Assembly: GCF_004151105.1 (NCBI RefSeq)
Contig: NZ_PHRF01000165.1
Span: 16,203 to 80,202 of the forward strand
Direction of reading: 5' to 3'
From: Streptomyces sp. L-9-10
GTDB lineage: Bacteria > Actinomycetota > Actinomycetes > Streptomycetales > Streptomycetaceae
DNA: 64,000 nucleotides
Below, piece by piece: positions 8,701 to 18,300 of the stretch. Positions within the stretch are counted from its first letter, which is position 1. Each line of letters begins with the position of its first letter. Position numbers and translations under genes: made by a program. The notes beneath the pieces are model-generated. The model saw only the letters and a program-made list of their open reading frames with translations. It was not told where the DNA came from and did no database searches.

Positions 8701-9729
8701 ATGGCTGTCCACACCAGCCAGTCGGTGGCGTCGGCCGCGGGCGATGACCTCGCTCGCGGCCGCGGCCGCGGCACTGGCAAGGCACCCGGCGAGGCCGGGG
8801 TGCCGACGAGACTCCGGCGCGGTGTCTCGACCCACTGGTACGCCTGGGCCATGGTCGCCCCGGTGGTGGCCGTGATCGGCGTGATCATCGGATATCCGCT
8901 GGTCCGGGGTATCTATCTGTCGCTCACCGACGCCAACGAGCGCAACGTCGAGCGCAGCATCGGCGTCAACCACCTGCCCGCCACCTACGAGTTCGTCGGC
9001 CTCGACAACTACGCCGACGCGCTGACGGGCGATCAGTTCCTGGGCACCCTCGGCTGGACCCTGGTGTGGACGGTCTCCTGCGTCAGCGTCACCTTCGCGC
9101 TCGGCCTCGGCCTCGCCAACATCCTCAACCGCCGGATCGCGGGCCGCTCCTTCTACCGGATGCTGCTGATCCTGCCCTGGGCCGTCCCCGGCTTCGTCTC
9201 CGTCTTCGCCTGGCGCTTCCTCTACAACGAGGACCGCGGCTTCCTCAACAAGCTGCTCGCGGGCGGCGGCATCGACGCCGTGCCCTGGCTCAACGACCCG
9301 ACCTGGGCGAAGTTCTCGGTCATCGCCGTGAACATCTGGCTCGGCGTGCCCTTCATGATGGTCGCGCTCCTCGGCGGACTCCAGTCCATCCCGGGGGAGA
9401 TGTACGAGGCGGCCGAGATGGACGGGGCCAACGCCTGGCAGCGGTTCCGCCACATCACGCTGCCGGGGCTGCGCTCGGTCAGTACGACCGTGATCCTGCT
9501 CTCCACCATCTGGACCTTCAACATGTTCCCGGTGATCTTCCTGCTGACCCGCGGCGGACCCGGTGAGGCCACCCAGATCCTGGTCACGCAGGCGTACAAG
9601 TTCTCCTTCGAGATCAGCCCCCGCGACTTCGCGCAGTCCTCCACCTGGGGCGTCCTGATCCTCGTCCTCCTGATGCTCTTCGCCGCCGTCTACCGGCGCG
9701 TCCTCCGTAAGCAGGGAGACACGTGGTGA
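8701..9729 (+). CDS. malF: Maltodextrin ABC transporter permease MalF
   Basis: The 342-aa permease has an unusually long Arg/Gly-rich N-terminal tail of about 45 residues before six predicted membrane segments. The cytoplasmic EAA loop that contacts the ATPase is visible as EAAEMDGANAWQRFRHITLPG. It follows malE by 30 bp and its stop overlaps the malG start, which indicates coupled translation. No malK is present; known Streptomyces systems are energised by the shared ATPase MsiK encoded elsewhere. Confidence 0.93.
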   Translation: MAVHTSQSVASAAGDDLARGRGRGTGKAPGEAGVPTRLRRGVSTHWYAWAMVAPVVAVIGVIIGYPLVRGIYLSLTDANERNVERSIGVNHLPATYEFVGLDNYADALTGDQFLGTLGWTLVWTVSCVSVTFALGLGLANILNRRIAGRSFYRMLLILPWAVPGFVSVFAWRFLYNEDRGFLNKLLAGGGIDAVPWLNDPTWAKFSVIAVNIWLGVPFMMVALLGGLQSIPGEMYEAAEMDGANAWQRFRHITLPGLRSVSTTVILLSTIWTFNMFPVIFLLTRGGPGEATQILVTQAYKFSFEISPRDFAQSSTWGVLILVLLMLFAAVYRRVLRKQGDTW

Positions 9730-10619
9730 CCACCGCCGCCCCCGCCCCCGAGCGGACCGCCCCCGCCGCCGAGCGGACCGCCAACGTCCCGCGCCGCGGC
9801 CACCGCTCACCGCTGGCCTCGGTCGCGCTGCACGCGACCCTGATCGTCGCGTCCGTGATCGCCGTCTTCCCGGTGCTGTGGGTCTTCCTGACCTCGCTCA
9901 AGCCCGCGAGCTACGCCACGACCACGGACTTCTTCAAAGAGACGACGTTCGAGAACTACACCAACCTGCTGCGGGACACCCCGTTCCTCACCTGGTTCGG
10001 CAACTCGCTGCTCATCGCCGGACTCACCACCCTGCTCGGGGTGTTCGTCGCCGCCACCACCGGCTATGCCGTCAGCCGCTTCCGCTTCCCCGGCAAGCGC
10101 GGACTGATGTGGACACTGCTGGTGACCCAGATGTTCCCGGTCGCCGTCCTGATCGTGCCGATCTACAACATCATGGCGGGCCTCGGGCTGCTCAATCAGT
10201 CCGCCGGCCTGGTGATCACGTATCTCACCATCGCCGTCCCCTTCTGCGCCTGGATGATGAAGGGGTTCTTCGACACCATCCCCCGGGAGATCGACGAGTC
10301 CGGCATGGTGGACGGGCTGACCCCGTTCGGCACCTTCTACCGGCTGATCCTGCCGCTCGCCAAGCCGGGGCTCGCGGTCACCGCGTTCTACTCGTTCATC
10401 ACCGCCTGGGGCGAAGTGGCCTACGCCTCCGCCTTCATGGTCGGCGACGAGAACCTCACGCTCGCGGGCGGCCTCCAGAAGTTCGTCAACCAGTACGGCG
10501 CCCAGTGGGGCCCGATGACCGCCGCGTCCGTCCTCATCGCCATCCCCGCCGCGCTGGTCTTCCTCTTCGCACAGCGCCATCTCGTCACCGGCATGTCCGC
10601 CGGCGCCGTCAAGGGCTGA
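9723..10619 (+). CDS. malG: Maltodextrin ABC transporter permease MalG
   Basis: The 298-aa partner of MalF has six membrane segments and the EAA-type loop DESGMVDGLTPFGTFYRLIL. The GTG start lies inside the end of malF (7-bp overlap), so the two permease subunits are translationally coupled. A Pro/Ala/Glu-rich tail of about 25 residues precedes the first membrane helix. Confidence 0.93.
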   Translation: MVTTAAPAPERTAPAAERTANVPRRGHRSPLASVALHATLIVASVIAVFPVLWVFLTSLKPASYATTTDFFKETTFENYTNLLRDTPFLTWFGNSLLIAGLTTLLGVFVAATTGYAVSRFRFPGKRGLMWTLLVTQMFPVAVLIVPIYNIMAGLGLLNQSAGLVITYLTIAVPFCAWMMKGFFDTIPREIDESGMVDGLTPFGTFYRLILPLAKPGLAVTAFYSFITAWGEVAYASAFMVGDENLTLAGGLQKFVNQYGAQWGPMTAASVLIAIPAALVFLFAQRHLVTGMSAGAVKG

Positions 10620-10718
10620 GCGGCCTTGCCCTTACCACCGAGTCCGTACGACGACGGCGGCGCGCGGAACCTACCGGGCCGCGCGCCGCTCCCCACCCCC
10701 AGACACCACAGGGACGAC

Positions 10719-12401
10719 ATGACCCAGCACCTCGCTGCCCCTCTGACCGGCACGTCCGACGACGCCCCGGGCCACCCCCACGGCTGGTGGCGGGACGCGG
10801 TGATCTACCAGGTCTATCCACGCAGTTTCGCCGACGGCAACGGCGACGGAATGGGCGATCTCGACGGGGTACGCCGCCGGCTGCCGTACCTCAGGGACCT
10901 GGGCGTCGACGCCGTCTGGCTCAGCCCCTTCTACGCGTCCCCGCAGGCCGACGCGGGCTACGACGTCGCCGACTACCGGGCCATCGACCCGATGTTCGGC
11001 ACCCTGCTGGACGCCGACGCGCTGATCCGTGACGCCCACGAGCTGGATCTGCGCGTCATCGTCGACCTCGTCCCCAACCACTCCTCCGACGCGCACGAGT
11101 GGTTCAAGCGCGCCCTGCGCGAGGGCCCGGGCTCCGCGCTGCGTGAGCGCTACCACTTCCGTCCCGGAAAGGGCGCGGACGGCGAACTCCCGCCCAACGA
11201 CTGGGAGTCCATCTTCGGCGGCCCCGCCTGGACCAGGACCACCGACCCGGACGGCACCCCCGGCGACTGGTACCTGCATCTCTTCGCCCCCGAGCAGCCC
11301 GACTTCAACTGGGACCACCCCGCCGTCGCCGACGAGTTCCGCTCGATCCTGCGCTTCTGGCTGGACATGGGCGTCGACGGCTTCCGCGTCGACGTCGCCC
11401 ACGGTCTGGTGAAGGCGGCGGGCCTGCCCGACATCGGCGACACCGGCCAGCTCAGGCTGCTCGGCAGCGCCGACGGCGGCACACCGTTCTTCGACCAGGA
11501 CGGCGTGCACGAGATCTACCGGCAGTGGCGCAGGATCCTCGACGAGTACCCCGGCGACCGGATCGCCGTCGCCGAGGCATGGACCCCGACCGTCGAGCGC
11601 ACCGCGAACTACGTACGCCCCGACGAACTGCACCAGGCGTTCAACTTCCAGTACCTGAGCACCTCATGGGTGGGCGCCGAGCTGCGCGAGGTCATCGACG
11701 TCTCGCTCGCCGCGATGCGCCCCGTCGGCGCCCCCGCCACCTGGGTGCTCTCCAACCACGACGTCACCCGGCACGCCACCCGCTTCGCGAGCCCGCCCGG
11801 CGGCGCCACCCAGACCCGCGAGGCCGGCGACCGTACGCTCGGACTGCGCCGGGCGCGCGCGGCGACCCTGCTGATGCTGGCCCTGCCCGGCTCCGCCTAC
11901 GTCTACCAGGGCGAGGAACTCGGGCTGCCCGATGTCACCGACCTGCCCGACGACGCCCGGCAGGACCCGTCGTACTTCCGCGCGGACGGCCAGGACGGCT
12001 TCCGCGACGGCTGCCGCGTGCCCATCCCCTGGACGCGCGAGGGCAGTTCGTACGGCTTCGGCGGCGGGGACAGCTGGCTGCCGCAGCCGGAGGGCTGGGG
12101 CGCGCTCAGCGTCGAGGCGCAGACCGGCGACCCCGGCTCCACCCTGGAGCTGTACCGGGCGGCGCTGGCCGCGCGCAAGGAGCACCCGGGGCTGGGCGCG
12201 GGCGACTCGGTGGAGTGGCTGGACGCGCCCGAAGGCGTGCTGGCCTTCGCCAGGCCCGGCTTCGTCTGCACGGTCAACACCACGGACACGGCGGTACGGA
12301 TCCCCGCGCAGGGCCGGGTGCTGGTGGCCAGCGGCCCGGTGGCCGTGAACGGCGCCGAGGCCGAACTGCCCGCCGACACCACGGTGTGGTGGACGGTGTG
12401 A
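10719..12401 (+). CDS. aglA: Alpha-glucosidase, GH13 (AglA-like)
   Basis: This 560-aa cytoplasmic enzyme has no signal peptide and should hydrolyse imported maltodextrins to glucose. The four GH13 regions are present: VDLVPNHSSD, GFRVDVAH (nucleophile Asp), VAEAW (acid Glu) and LSNHDVTRHA. The WWRDAVIYQVYPRSF start is typical of oligo-1,6-/alpha-glucosidases. The ATG at 10719 is preferred over an upstream start at 10626 because family members begin just before HGWWRDAV. It follows malG by 99 bp and overlaps the next regulator by 4 bp. Confidence 0.9.
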   Translation: MTQHLAAPLTGTSDDAPGHPHGWWRDAVIYQVYPRSFADGNGDGMGDLDGVRRRLPYLRDLGVDAVWLSPFYASPQADAGYDVADYRAIDPMFGTLLDADALIRDAHELDLRVIVDLVPNHSSDAHEWFKRALREGPGSALRERYHFRPGKGADGELPPNDWESIFGGPAWTRTTDPDGTPGDWYLHLFAPEQPDFNWDHPAVADEFRSILRFWLDMGVDGFRVDVAHGLVKAAGLPDIGDTGQLRLLGSADGGTPFFDQDGVHEIYRQWRRILDEYPGDRIAVAEAWTPTVERTANYVRPDELHQAFNFQYLSTSWVGAELREVIDVSLAAMRPVGAPATWVLSNHDVTRHATRFASPPGGATQTREAGDRTLGLRRARAATLLMLALPGSAYVYQGEELGLPDVTDLPDDARQDPSYFRADGQDGFRDGCRVPIPWTREGSSYGFGGGDSWLPQPEGWGALSVEAQTGDPGSTLELYRAALAARKEHPGLGAGDSVEWLDAPEGVLAFARPGFVCTVNTTDTAVRIPAQGRVLVASGPVAVNGAEAELPADTTVWWTV

Positions 12402-13501
12402 ACGACCTCCTGCCGCCGGGTGGCGACGGACGCCTCACCGCCGGTACGCCGCGGCTCGCCGACATAGCGGGCCGGGCGTCGGTGAGCGAGGCGACCGTCA
12501 GCCGGGTCCTGAACGGCAGGCCGGGCGTCGCGGCGACGACGCGTCAGCGGGTGCTCGCGGCGCTCGACACCCTCGGGCACGAGCGGGACGAGCGCTCCCG
12601 GCACGGGGAGCGCTCCGCGCGCGGCCCGAAGCAGCGCGGCGCCGGGCTGATCGGGCTGGTGACCCCCGAACTCACCAACCCGGTCTTCCCGGCCTTCGCC
12701 CAGGCCGTCGAGCAGGTCCTGGCCGGGCACGGACACACCCCGGTGCTCTGCACCCAGCTGCCCGGCGGCGCCACCGAGGACGAGCTGGTCGAACAGCTCG
12801 TGGAGCGGGGCGTCGGCGGCATCGTCTTCCTCTCCGGGCTGCACGCCGACACCTCGGCGGACCCGGCGCGCTACGCCGCGCTCGCCGCGCGCGGTGTGCC
12901 GTACGTGCTGATCAACGGCTACAACGAGCGGGTCAGCGCGCCCTTCGTCTCGGCGGACGACCACGCGGCCGTACGGATGGCCGTCGGCCACCTCGCCGAG
13001 CTGGGACACCGCAGGATCGGGCTCGCGACAGGACCGCAGCGGTACGTGCCGTCCCGGCGCAAGCGCGAGGGCTTCCTCGACGCGTCCGTCGGGCTGCTGG
13101 GCCTGGCCTGGAGCGAGGCCGAGGAACTGGTGTGCTCCACGCTGTTCGGTGTCGAGGGCGGGCAGGTCGCGGCGGGCGCGCTGCTCGGCCTCGGCTGCAC
13201 CGGCATCGTCTGCGGCAGCGACCTGATGGCGCTCGGTGTGGTGCGGGCGGCGAGGGAGCGCGGGCTGGGAGTGCCGTACGACGTCTCGGTCGTGGGGTAC
13301 GACGACTCGCAGCTGATCGCCTTCACCGACCCGCCGCTGACCACGGTCAGGCAGCCGGTACGGGCGATGGCCGCGGCGGCCGTCGCCGCGCTGCTGGAGG
13401 AGATGGCGGGCAGCCCCGTGCAGCGCACCGAGTACGTGTTCCAGCCCGAGCTGGTGGTACGCGGCTCCACCGCGGGAGCGCGCCCACCCCGGCACCACTG
13501 A
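12398..13501 (+). CDS. Second MalR-like LacI-family repressor
   Basis: The GTG at 12398 overlaps the aglA stop in a GTGA arrangement, so the 367-aa regulator is coupled to aglA. It is a close paralogue of MalR: the recognition region SEATVSRVLNGRPGVAATTR is almost identical, as are SGLHADTSAD and VVGYDDSQLIAFTDPPLTT. An additional Arg/Gly-rich insert of about 15 residues lies after the HTH (around residue 65). Identical recognition helices predict the same operators. It may fine-tune aglA and the amylases or respond to a different sugar; both are inference. Confidence 0.87.
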   Translation: MNDLLPPGGDGRLTAGTPRLADIAGRASVSEATVSRVLNGRPGVAATTRQRVLAALDTLGHERDERSRHGERSARGPKQRGAGLIGLVTPELTNPVFPAFAQAVEQVLAGHGHTPVLCTQLPGGATEDELVEQLVERGVGGIVFLSGLHADTSADPARYAALAARGVPYVLINGYNERVSAPFVSADDHAAVRMAVGHLAELGHRRIGLATGPQRYVPSRRKREGFLDASVGLLGLAWSEAEELVCSTLFGVEGGQVAAGALLGLGCTGIVCGSDLMALGVVRAARERGLGVPYDVSVVGYDDSQLIAFTDPPLTTVRQPVRAMAAAAVAALLEEMAGSPVQRTEYVFQPELVVRGSTAGARPPRHH

Positions 13502-13509
13502 CCCTTTCC

Positions 13510-13547
13510 GCACCACCGCACCACCGCACCACCGCACCACCGCACCG
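13510..13547. repeat. 8-bp tandem repeat CACCACCG
   Basis: More than four direct copies of CACCACCG lie just after the second regulator, followed by looser GCACCAC units up to about 13640. They fill most of the 188-bp gap before the alpha-amylase gene. No function is evident. Confidence 0.8.
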
Positions 13548-13689
13548 CAGCACCACCGCACGTGCACGGAGCCGCACCACAGGTGTCACCGAGAGCCGCA
13601 CCACGGGCATGACCCAGAGCCGCACCACCCGCACCACGCGCACCACCGTCACCCGCACCTCCCCCCACCAGTGTTGTTGGAGGAACCGA

Positions 13690-15072
13690 ATGGCTCGCAG
13701 AACCCTGGCCGCCGCGCTCGCCCTCGTGGCGGGCGCCGCCGCCGCGCTCACGGTCCCCGCCGGGACCGCCCAGGCGGCGCCGCCCGGTGGCAAGGACGTC
13801 ACCGCCGTACTGTTTGAGTGGCGCTTCGACTCCATAGCCAAGGCGTGCACGGACACCCTCGGCCCGGCCGGCTACGGCTACGTACAGGTCTCGCCGCCCC
13901 AGGAGCACATCCAGGGCGGCCAGTGGTGGACCTCGTACCAGCCCGTCAGCTACAAGATCGCCGGGCGGCTCGGTGACCGCGCCGCCTTCTCGAACATGGT
14001 CAACACCTGCCACGCGGCGGGCGTCAAGGTCGTCGCCGACTCCGTCATCAACCACATGTCCGCCGGTGACGGCACCGGCACCGGCGGCTCCTCGTACACC
14101 AAGTACAACTACCCCGGCATCTACTCGGGCGCCGACATGGACGACTGCCGGTCGCAGATCAACAACTACGGCGACCGCGGCAACGTACAGAACTGCGAAC
14201 TGGTCGGGCTCGCCGATCTGGACACCGGCGAGGAGTACGTACGCGGCCGGATCGCGGCGTACCTCAACGACCTGCTCTCGCTCGGCGTCGACGGCTTCCG
14301 GATCGACGGCGCCAAGCACATGCCGGCCGGTGACCTCGCCAACATCAAGAGCAGGCTGAGCAATCCGGGTGCCTACTGGAAGCAGGAGGTCATCTACGGC
14401 GCGGGCGAGGCCGTCTCGCCGACCGAGTACCTCGGAAACGGCGACGTCCAGGAGTTCCGGTACGCCCGCGACCTGAAGCGGGTCTTCAACAACGAGAACC
14501 TCGCCTATCTGAAGAACTACGGCGAGGGCTGGGGCTACATGGAGTCGGGCAGGTCCGCCGTCTTCGTCGACAACCACGACACCGAGCGCGGCGGCGACAC
14601 CCTCAGCTACAAGGACGGCGCGAACTACACGCTCGCCAATGTTTTCATGCTGGCCTGGCCGTACGGCTCGCCCGATGTGCACTCCGGATACGAGTGGAGC
14701 GACAAGGACGCCGGTCCGCCCAACGGCGGCACGGTCAACGCCTGCTACAGCAACGGCTGGAAGTGCCAGCACGCCTGGCGCGAGATCTCCTCGATGGTCG
14801 CCTTCCGCAACACCACACGCGGCCAGGCCGTCACCAACTGGTGGGACAACGGCGGCGACCAGATCGCCTTCGGCCGGGGCTCCGCGGGCTATGTGGCCAT
14901 CAACCACGAGGGCTCCTCGCTCACCCGTACGTTCCAGACCTCGCTGCCGGGCGGTACGTACTGCGATGTGCAGAACGGCAGGACGGTGACGGTGAACGGA
15001 TCGGGACAGTTCACCGCGACGCTCGGCTCGAACACCGCCGTCGCGCTGCACACCGGTGCCCGCACCTGCTGA
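13690..15072 (+). CDS. Secreted alpha-amylase, GH13
   Basis: The 460-aa endo-amylase starts with a cleavable signal peptide ending near AQAAPPG (residue 30). GH13 motifs follow: VVADSVINHM, GFRIDGAKHM (nucleophile), a short YGAGEAV segment holding the acid Glu, and FVDNHDTERGG. It belongs to the actinomycete/animal-like amylase group (EWRFDSIAKAC, and YVQVSPPQEH near the N terminus). Streptomyces amylases of this type often carry a C-terminal CBM20 starch-binding domain; this one ends with the beta domain and has none. GGAGGAA precedes the ATG. Confidence 0.92.
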   Translation: MARRTLAAALALVAGAAAALTVPAGTAQAAPPGGKDVTAVLFEWRFDSIAKACTDTLGPAGYGYVQVSPPQEHIQGGQWWTSYQPVSYKIAGRLGDRAAFSNMVNTCHAAGVKVVADSVINHMSAGDGTGTGGSSYTKYNYPGIYSGADMDDCRSQINNYGDRGNVQNCELVGLADLDTGEEYVRGRIAAYLNDLLSLGVDGFRIDGAKHMPAGDLANIKSRLSNPGAYWKQEVIYGAGEAVSPTEYLGNGDVQEFRYARDLKRVFNNENLAYLKNYGEGWGYMESGRSAVFVDNHDTERGGDTLSYKDGANYTLANVFMLAWPYGSPDVHSGYEWSDKDAGPPNGGTVNACYSNGWKCQHAWREISSMVAFRNTTRGQAVTNWWDNGGDQIAFGRGSAGYVAINHEGSSLTRTFQTSLPGGTYCDVQNGRTVTVNGSGQFTATLGSNTAVALHTGARTC

Positions 15073-15131
15073 CCACCGGTCCTGAGTCCCCTGCGCCGAG
15101 CGGCTGACACCGCCGCCGACGCACAGGAAAC

Positions 15132-15175
15132 GGCCGTCCGGCGACCGCCTCCCCGCCTTCCGTCGCCGGACGGCC
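15132..15175 (+). terminator. Hairpin after alpha-amylase gene
   Basis: A perfect 14-bp inverted repeat (15132-15145, 15162-15175) with a 16-nt loop lies 60 bp after the amylase stop. Confidence 0.65.
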
Positions 15176-15205
15176 CCTTCCCGTACCCCGGTCACTCCCC
15201 GATCT

Positions 15206-15293
15206 CTTGAGCTTCCCGATGCCTTGAGCTTCCCGATGCCTTGAGCCTCCCGATGCCTTGAGCCTCCCCATTCCTTGAGCCACCCCCCGATCC
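15206..15293. repeat. 17-bp tandem repeat upstream of amylopullulanase
   Basis: Four successive 17-bp units of the form CTTGAGCYTCCCGATGC (15206, 15223, 15240, 15257) are followed by a degenerate fifth of 20 bp and a partial sixth. They end about 25 bp before the GTG start of the next gene, so they sit where its promoter or leader should be. Confidence 0.85.
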
Positions 15294-15323
15294 CTTGATC
15301 CCGCACATCCGAGGAGATCCCGC

Positions 15324-18300
15324 GTGAAACGCCCGCCCCTGCGGAGAACGGCCACCGCCGTCCTCGCCGCCGCCCTGTGCGCGGCACTGGTACCCGCCCT
15401 GCCCGCCGCCGCCACGTCGGCGGCCGGCCGGCCCGCCGCCTCCGCGCCGCCCGCCCCGCCGTCGGACGCCCGGCTCGCCGCCGAGCCCGCGCGCCACGAT
15501 CTGACCCGTGAGCAGTTCTACTTCGTCCTGCCCGACCGGTTCGCCAACGGCGACGCGGCCAACGACCGCGGCGGGCTGACCGGTTCGCGGACATCCACCG
15601 GATACGACCCCGCCGACAAGGGCTTCTACCAGGGCGGTGACCTCAAGGGCCTGACCGACAGGCTCGACTACATCAAGGGGCTCGGCACCACCGCGATCTG
15701 GCTCGCGCCGATCTTCAAGAACAAGCCGGTGCAGGGGGAGGGCAAGGACGCCTCGGCCGGCTACCACGGCTACTGGATCACGGACTTCACGCAGGTCGAC
15801 CCGCACTTCGGCACCAACGCCGAGCTGACGAAGCTGATCGCCAAGGCCCATGACAAGGGCATGAAGGTCTTCTTCGACGTCATCACCAACCACACCGCCG
15901 ACACGGTCGACTACGCGGAGAAGGAGTACGGCTACCGGCCCAAGGGGGCCTATCCGTACCTTGACCGGGACGGCCGCCCCTTCGACGACCGCGGGACCGG
16001 CGCGGCGAAGGACATCGCAAGGGCCGACGCGGACTCCTTCCCGTACACCCCCGTCGTGCGTACGGGCGAGAAGAAGGTCCCGGCCTGGCTCAACGACCCG
16101 ATGATGTACCACAACCGCGGCGACTCGACCTTCGCGGGCGAGAGCGGTGAGTACGGCGACTTCTCCGGGCTGGACGATCTGTGGACCGAGCGTCCCGAGG
16201 TCGTCTCGGGGATGGAGAAGATCTACGAGAAGTGGGTCCGCGACTTCGACATCGACGGCTTCCGTATCGACACCGTCAAACACGTCGACCTGGACTTCTG
16301 GACCCAGTGGGCGACGGCGCTCGACGCGTACGCGGCCAAGCGCGGCCGGGACGACTTCTTCATGTTCGGCGAGGTCTACTCGTCGGACACCGCGGTCACC
16401 TCGCCGTATGTGACCCGCGGACGGCTGGACGCCACGCTCGACTTCCCCTTCCAGGACGCGGCCCGCGCCTACGCCTCGCAGGGCGCGCCGGCCGAGCGGC
16501 TCGCGAAGGTCTTCGCCGACGACTACCGCTACACCACCGACAAGGCCAACGCCTATGAGCAGGTGACCTTCCTCGGCAACCACGACATGGGCAGGATCGG
16601 CACCTTCCTCGCCCAGGACAACCCGGAGGCCGGGGACGCCGAACTGGTCGGACGGGGCCGGCTCGCCAACGAGCTGATGTTCCTGTCCCGGGGCAACCCG
16701 GTGATCTACTACGGCGACGAGCAGGGCTTCACGGGCGCGGGCGGCGACAAGGACGCCCGCCAGACGCTCTTCGCCTCGAAGACCGCCGACTATCTGGACG
16801 ACGACCAGCTGGGCACGGACCGTACCCACGCCTCGGACGCCTACGACCCGGCGCATCCGTTGTACCGGTCGATCGCCGCGCTCTCGAAGCTCACCAAGGC
16901 CCACCCCGCGCTGCGGGACGGTGTCCAGACGGAGCGGTACGCGAAGGACTCGGTCTACGCCTTCTCGCGTACCGATGCGCGTACCGATGCCCGTACGGAC
17001 GCGACGGACGCGAAGGCGCGTACCGAGTACGTCGTCGCCGTGAACAACGCCGAGCAGGCCAAGACCGTCGAGATCCCGGTCGGCTCGGCCGCGGGCACCG
17101 ACTTCCGTACGCTGTACGGCGGTCCGGGCGCCGGTACGGTACGCGCCGGAGACGGCTCCACCCTCAAGGTGACCGTACCCGCGCTCTCCTCGCTCGTCCT
17201 GAGGGCGGCGAAGCCGCTGCCCGCCCCCGCGGCCAAGCCCGCGATCACCCTCAAGGCCCCGGCGCCCGGCGCCACCGGCACCGTGGAGCTGACCGCGGAG
17301 GTCACCGGCGGACAGCTCAACCGGGTCGTCTTCGCCGCCCAGACCGGCAACGGCGCGTGGCGGACCCTCGGCACCGCGGACCACGCCCCGTACCGGGTCA
17401 CCGACCACGTGGCCACCGCCGCCGGAACGCCCCTGCGCTACAAGGCCGTTGTCGTCGACAGCACGGGGCGTACCGCGAGCGCGACCGCCGCATCGACGGC
17501 CGGACAGACGCCCGCGCCGGAGAAGCCGAGCGCGGTCGAGCGGGACTACGCGGTCGTCCACTACCAGCGGCCCGACGGCGACTACGAGGGCTGGCGGCTG
17601 ACGTCCGGCTCCACGACCGCCGCGTTCACCGGCCGCGACGCCTATGGCGCCTTCGCCTGGATCAAGGTCCCCGAGGGCGCGTCGGGCATCCCGTACACCG
17701 TGGAGAAGCCCGGCGCCCCGGACGACGGGCCCCAGCGGACCGTCGATCTCGCGCGCACCGGCCAGGTATGGATCACGCAGGGCGCGGACGGCCAGTCCGA
17801 GCAGGCCCCCGACGGCGCCTACCCGCCACAGGACACCACGAAGGCGACCGTCCACTACCGGCGCGCGGACGGCGACTACGACGGCTGGGGGCTGCACACC
17901 TGGACGGGCGCGGCCTCGCCCACCGACTGGTCGAAGCCGCTCCAGCCGGTGCGGGAGGACGCGTACGGCGTGACCTTCGAGGTCCCGCTCGCGGCCGGTG
18001 CCACCTCGCTCAGCTACATCCTCCACAAGGGTGACGAGAAGGACCTCCCCACCGACCAGTCCCTGGACCTCGCGACCCACGGCAACGAGGTGTGGCTGCT
18101 CGCCGGGCAGCCGAAGTACCTGCTGCCGCAGGCCGGTTCGTCCCCGAGCCTCGACCTCACCAAGGCCGAGGCCCAGTGGATCGACACCGACACCGTCGTC
18201 TGGAAGGTGAAGGCGACCGCCGCGACCAGCCAGCAGCTGGTGTACGCGCGCGACGGCGGCATCACCGTCGAGGACGGCGCACTGTCCGACGAGGGGAGGT

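Noticed and set aside
7057..9810. Upstream extension of malR across malE-malF on the minus strand
   Set aside because: The frame is merely open; MalR homology starts at 7056 and the extension is antisense to malE and malF.
15206..15293. Tandem repeats as MalR operators
   Set aside because: They lack the CTTGC/GCAAG palindrome seen at 7126 and 7291; only CTTG is shared.
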